This document shows positions 63,387 to 64,000 of a stretch of DNA of 64,000 nucleotides, one piece after another (within the stretch, counting starts at the first letter, position 1; every line of letters begins with the position of its first letter). The stretch lies in NCBI GenBank assembly GCA_007844125.1, contig CM017561.1, positions 27,108,193 to 27,172,192 on the forward strand. Direction: 5' to 3'. The notes beneath the pieces were generated by a model. That model was not told the DNA's origin. It worked only from the letters and a program-made list of their open reading frames with translations, and made no database searches. A program made the translations under genes and the position numbers. Source of the stretch: Sinonovacula constricta (lineage: Eukaryota; Mollusca; Bivalvia; Cardiida; Solecurtidae).

Positions 63387-64000
63387 GTAAGTCTAAAGTA
63401 CATGTTATAACCATGGTTACATCGTAGGGAATCTGTCGGAAAGGTCTCCCTTATCTTGCTTCATTTTTATTAACCAGAACTACATCTTGAGTCATCTGCT
63501 CACAATTTCAAGAATACGCAGCAGGATGTGAAGATAAATTCTTGTAGCAAAAATATTTTATAGCAATATATTTGTGGTTAAAAGTTACCCTTCCTAGTGA
63601 CTTGTTCTAAAAATAGCTAACTATGATACATGTACAAAGACAGGATTCAACCTCTGAATTGATGTTTGTAGTGTTAAATAGCAACTGCCACGGAAAAAAA
63701 GACATAAATAAGCAGCATATAGTAAGATTTTCTAAGTTTACTTACCAGGTTTACATTTTTATGATGTTAATAATTGGTCAAAATATCTATTGTCACCTTT
63801 AATTAAATATGATGTTACTGCCTATCCAAGTCATATTGCTTGGATGTCAGAATAATCAGCCCGTAAAGAACTCCTTTAAGCCATAAACAAGCAAAGCTGT
63901 TTATCTGTCATAGCCTCTGTTTTTACATCATCGGCAACCACAGTACTTTTTTCCATTACACTCCATACATACTGTGGGAAATTTGACTAGCAAAATCTCG
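63387..64000. other. Intron after the last exon seen
   Basis: No further exon visible. The last 75 bases carry the dispersed repeat also found at 14447. Confidence 0.5.

Overview
The window is animal nuclear DNA: small, phase-consistent exons separated by long AT-rich introns, tRNA-derived SINEs with clear target-site duplications, LINE 3' ends, terminal-inverted-repeat elements, and a very heavy load of minisatellites. The repeat style suggests a lophotrochozoan, most likely a mollusc. That placement is an inference; no mitochondrial or ribosomal marker is present to fix the species.

One protein-coding gene accounts for all convincing coding sequence. It is on the + strand, runs from about 6418 past the right end of the window, and is the N-terminal/middle part of a dedicator-of-cytokinesis (DOCK) guanine-nucleotide exchange factor. 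I read 22 exons plus one candidate 36-nt cassette exon (2158 nt, about 719 codons, without the cassette). Reading phase is conserved across every junction, and the translation runs from the C-terminal half of the SH3 domain through the linker and DHR-1 (C2-type, phosphoinositide-binding) domain into the helical/ARM region. Motifs such as DWGNG..LGMDLVPR, DLYLVAHIYRIGRM, DCISYGCGDTARSEYY and GEEIVKFLHDILDALF fit the DOCK-B group (vertebrate DOCK3/DOCK4, fly sponge) better than DOCK1/2/5. The first exon(s) lie to the left of the window; the remaining ARM region and the catalytic DHR-2 lie to the right.

Layout: 1-6417 is upstream intron or flank, with a 29/31-bp tandem array and SINEs. 6418-16994 carries the SH3 end and the linker. 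A 2.5-kb 29-bp array (18.3-20.8 kb) precedes exon 8, and a 1.7-kb GGTT-rich array (22.6-24.3 kb) plus LINE, SINE and TIR elements fill intron 9. 29.3-33.0 kb carries three exons, followed by the candidate 36-nt exon at 34.4 kb. Intron 34.4-41.4 kb has LINE remnants, a TIR element and a 21-bp array rich in NF-kB-consensus sequence. The DHR-1 exons are at 41.4-45.8 kb, with a 31-bp array that starts exactly at a 5' splice site. Intron 45.8-58.5 kb holds a 6.4-kb array of a 58-bp unit and two further arrays. 58.5-63.4 kb carries the last six exons.

The most unusual features are not extra genes. They are the concentration of at least a dozen unrelated tandem arrays inside one gene, the clustering of their periods at 29-32 bp, and several arrays or transposons sitting on or within about 20 nt of splice sites. 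No bacterial operon, CRISPR array or functional tRNA/rRNA gene is present.
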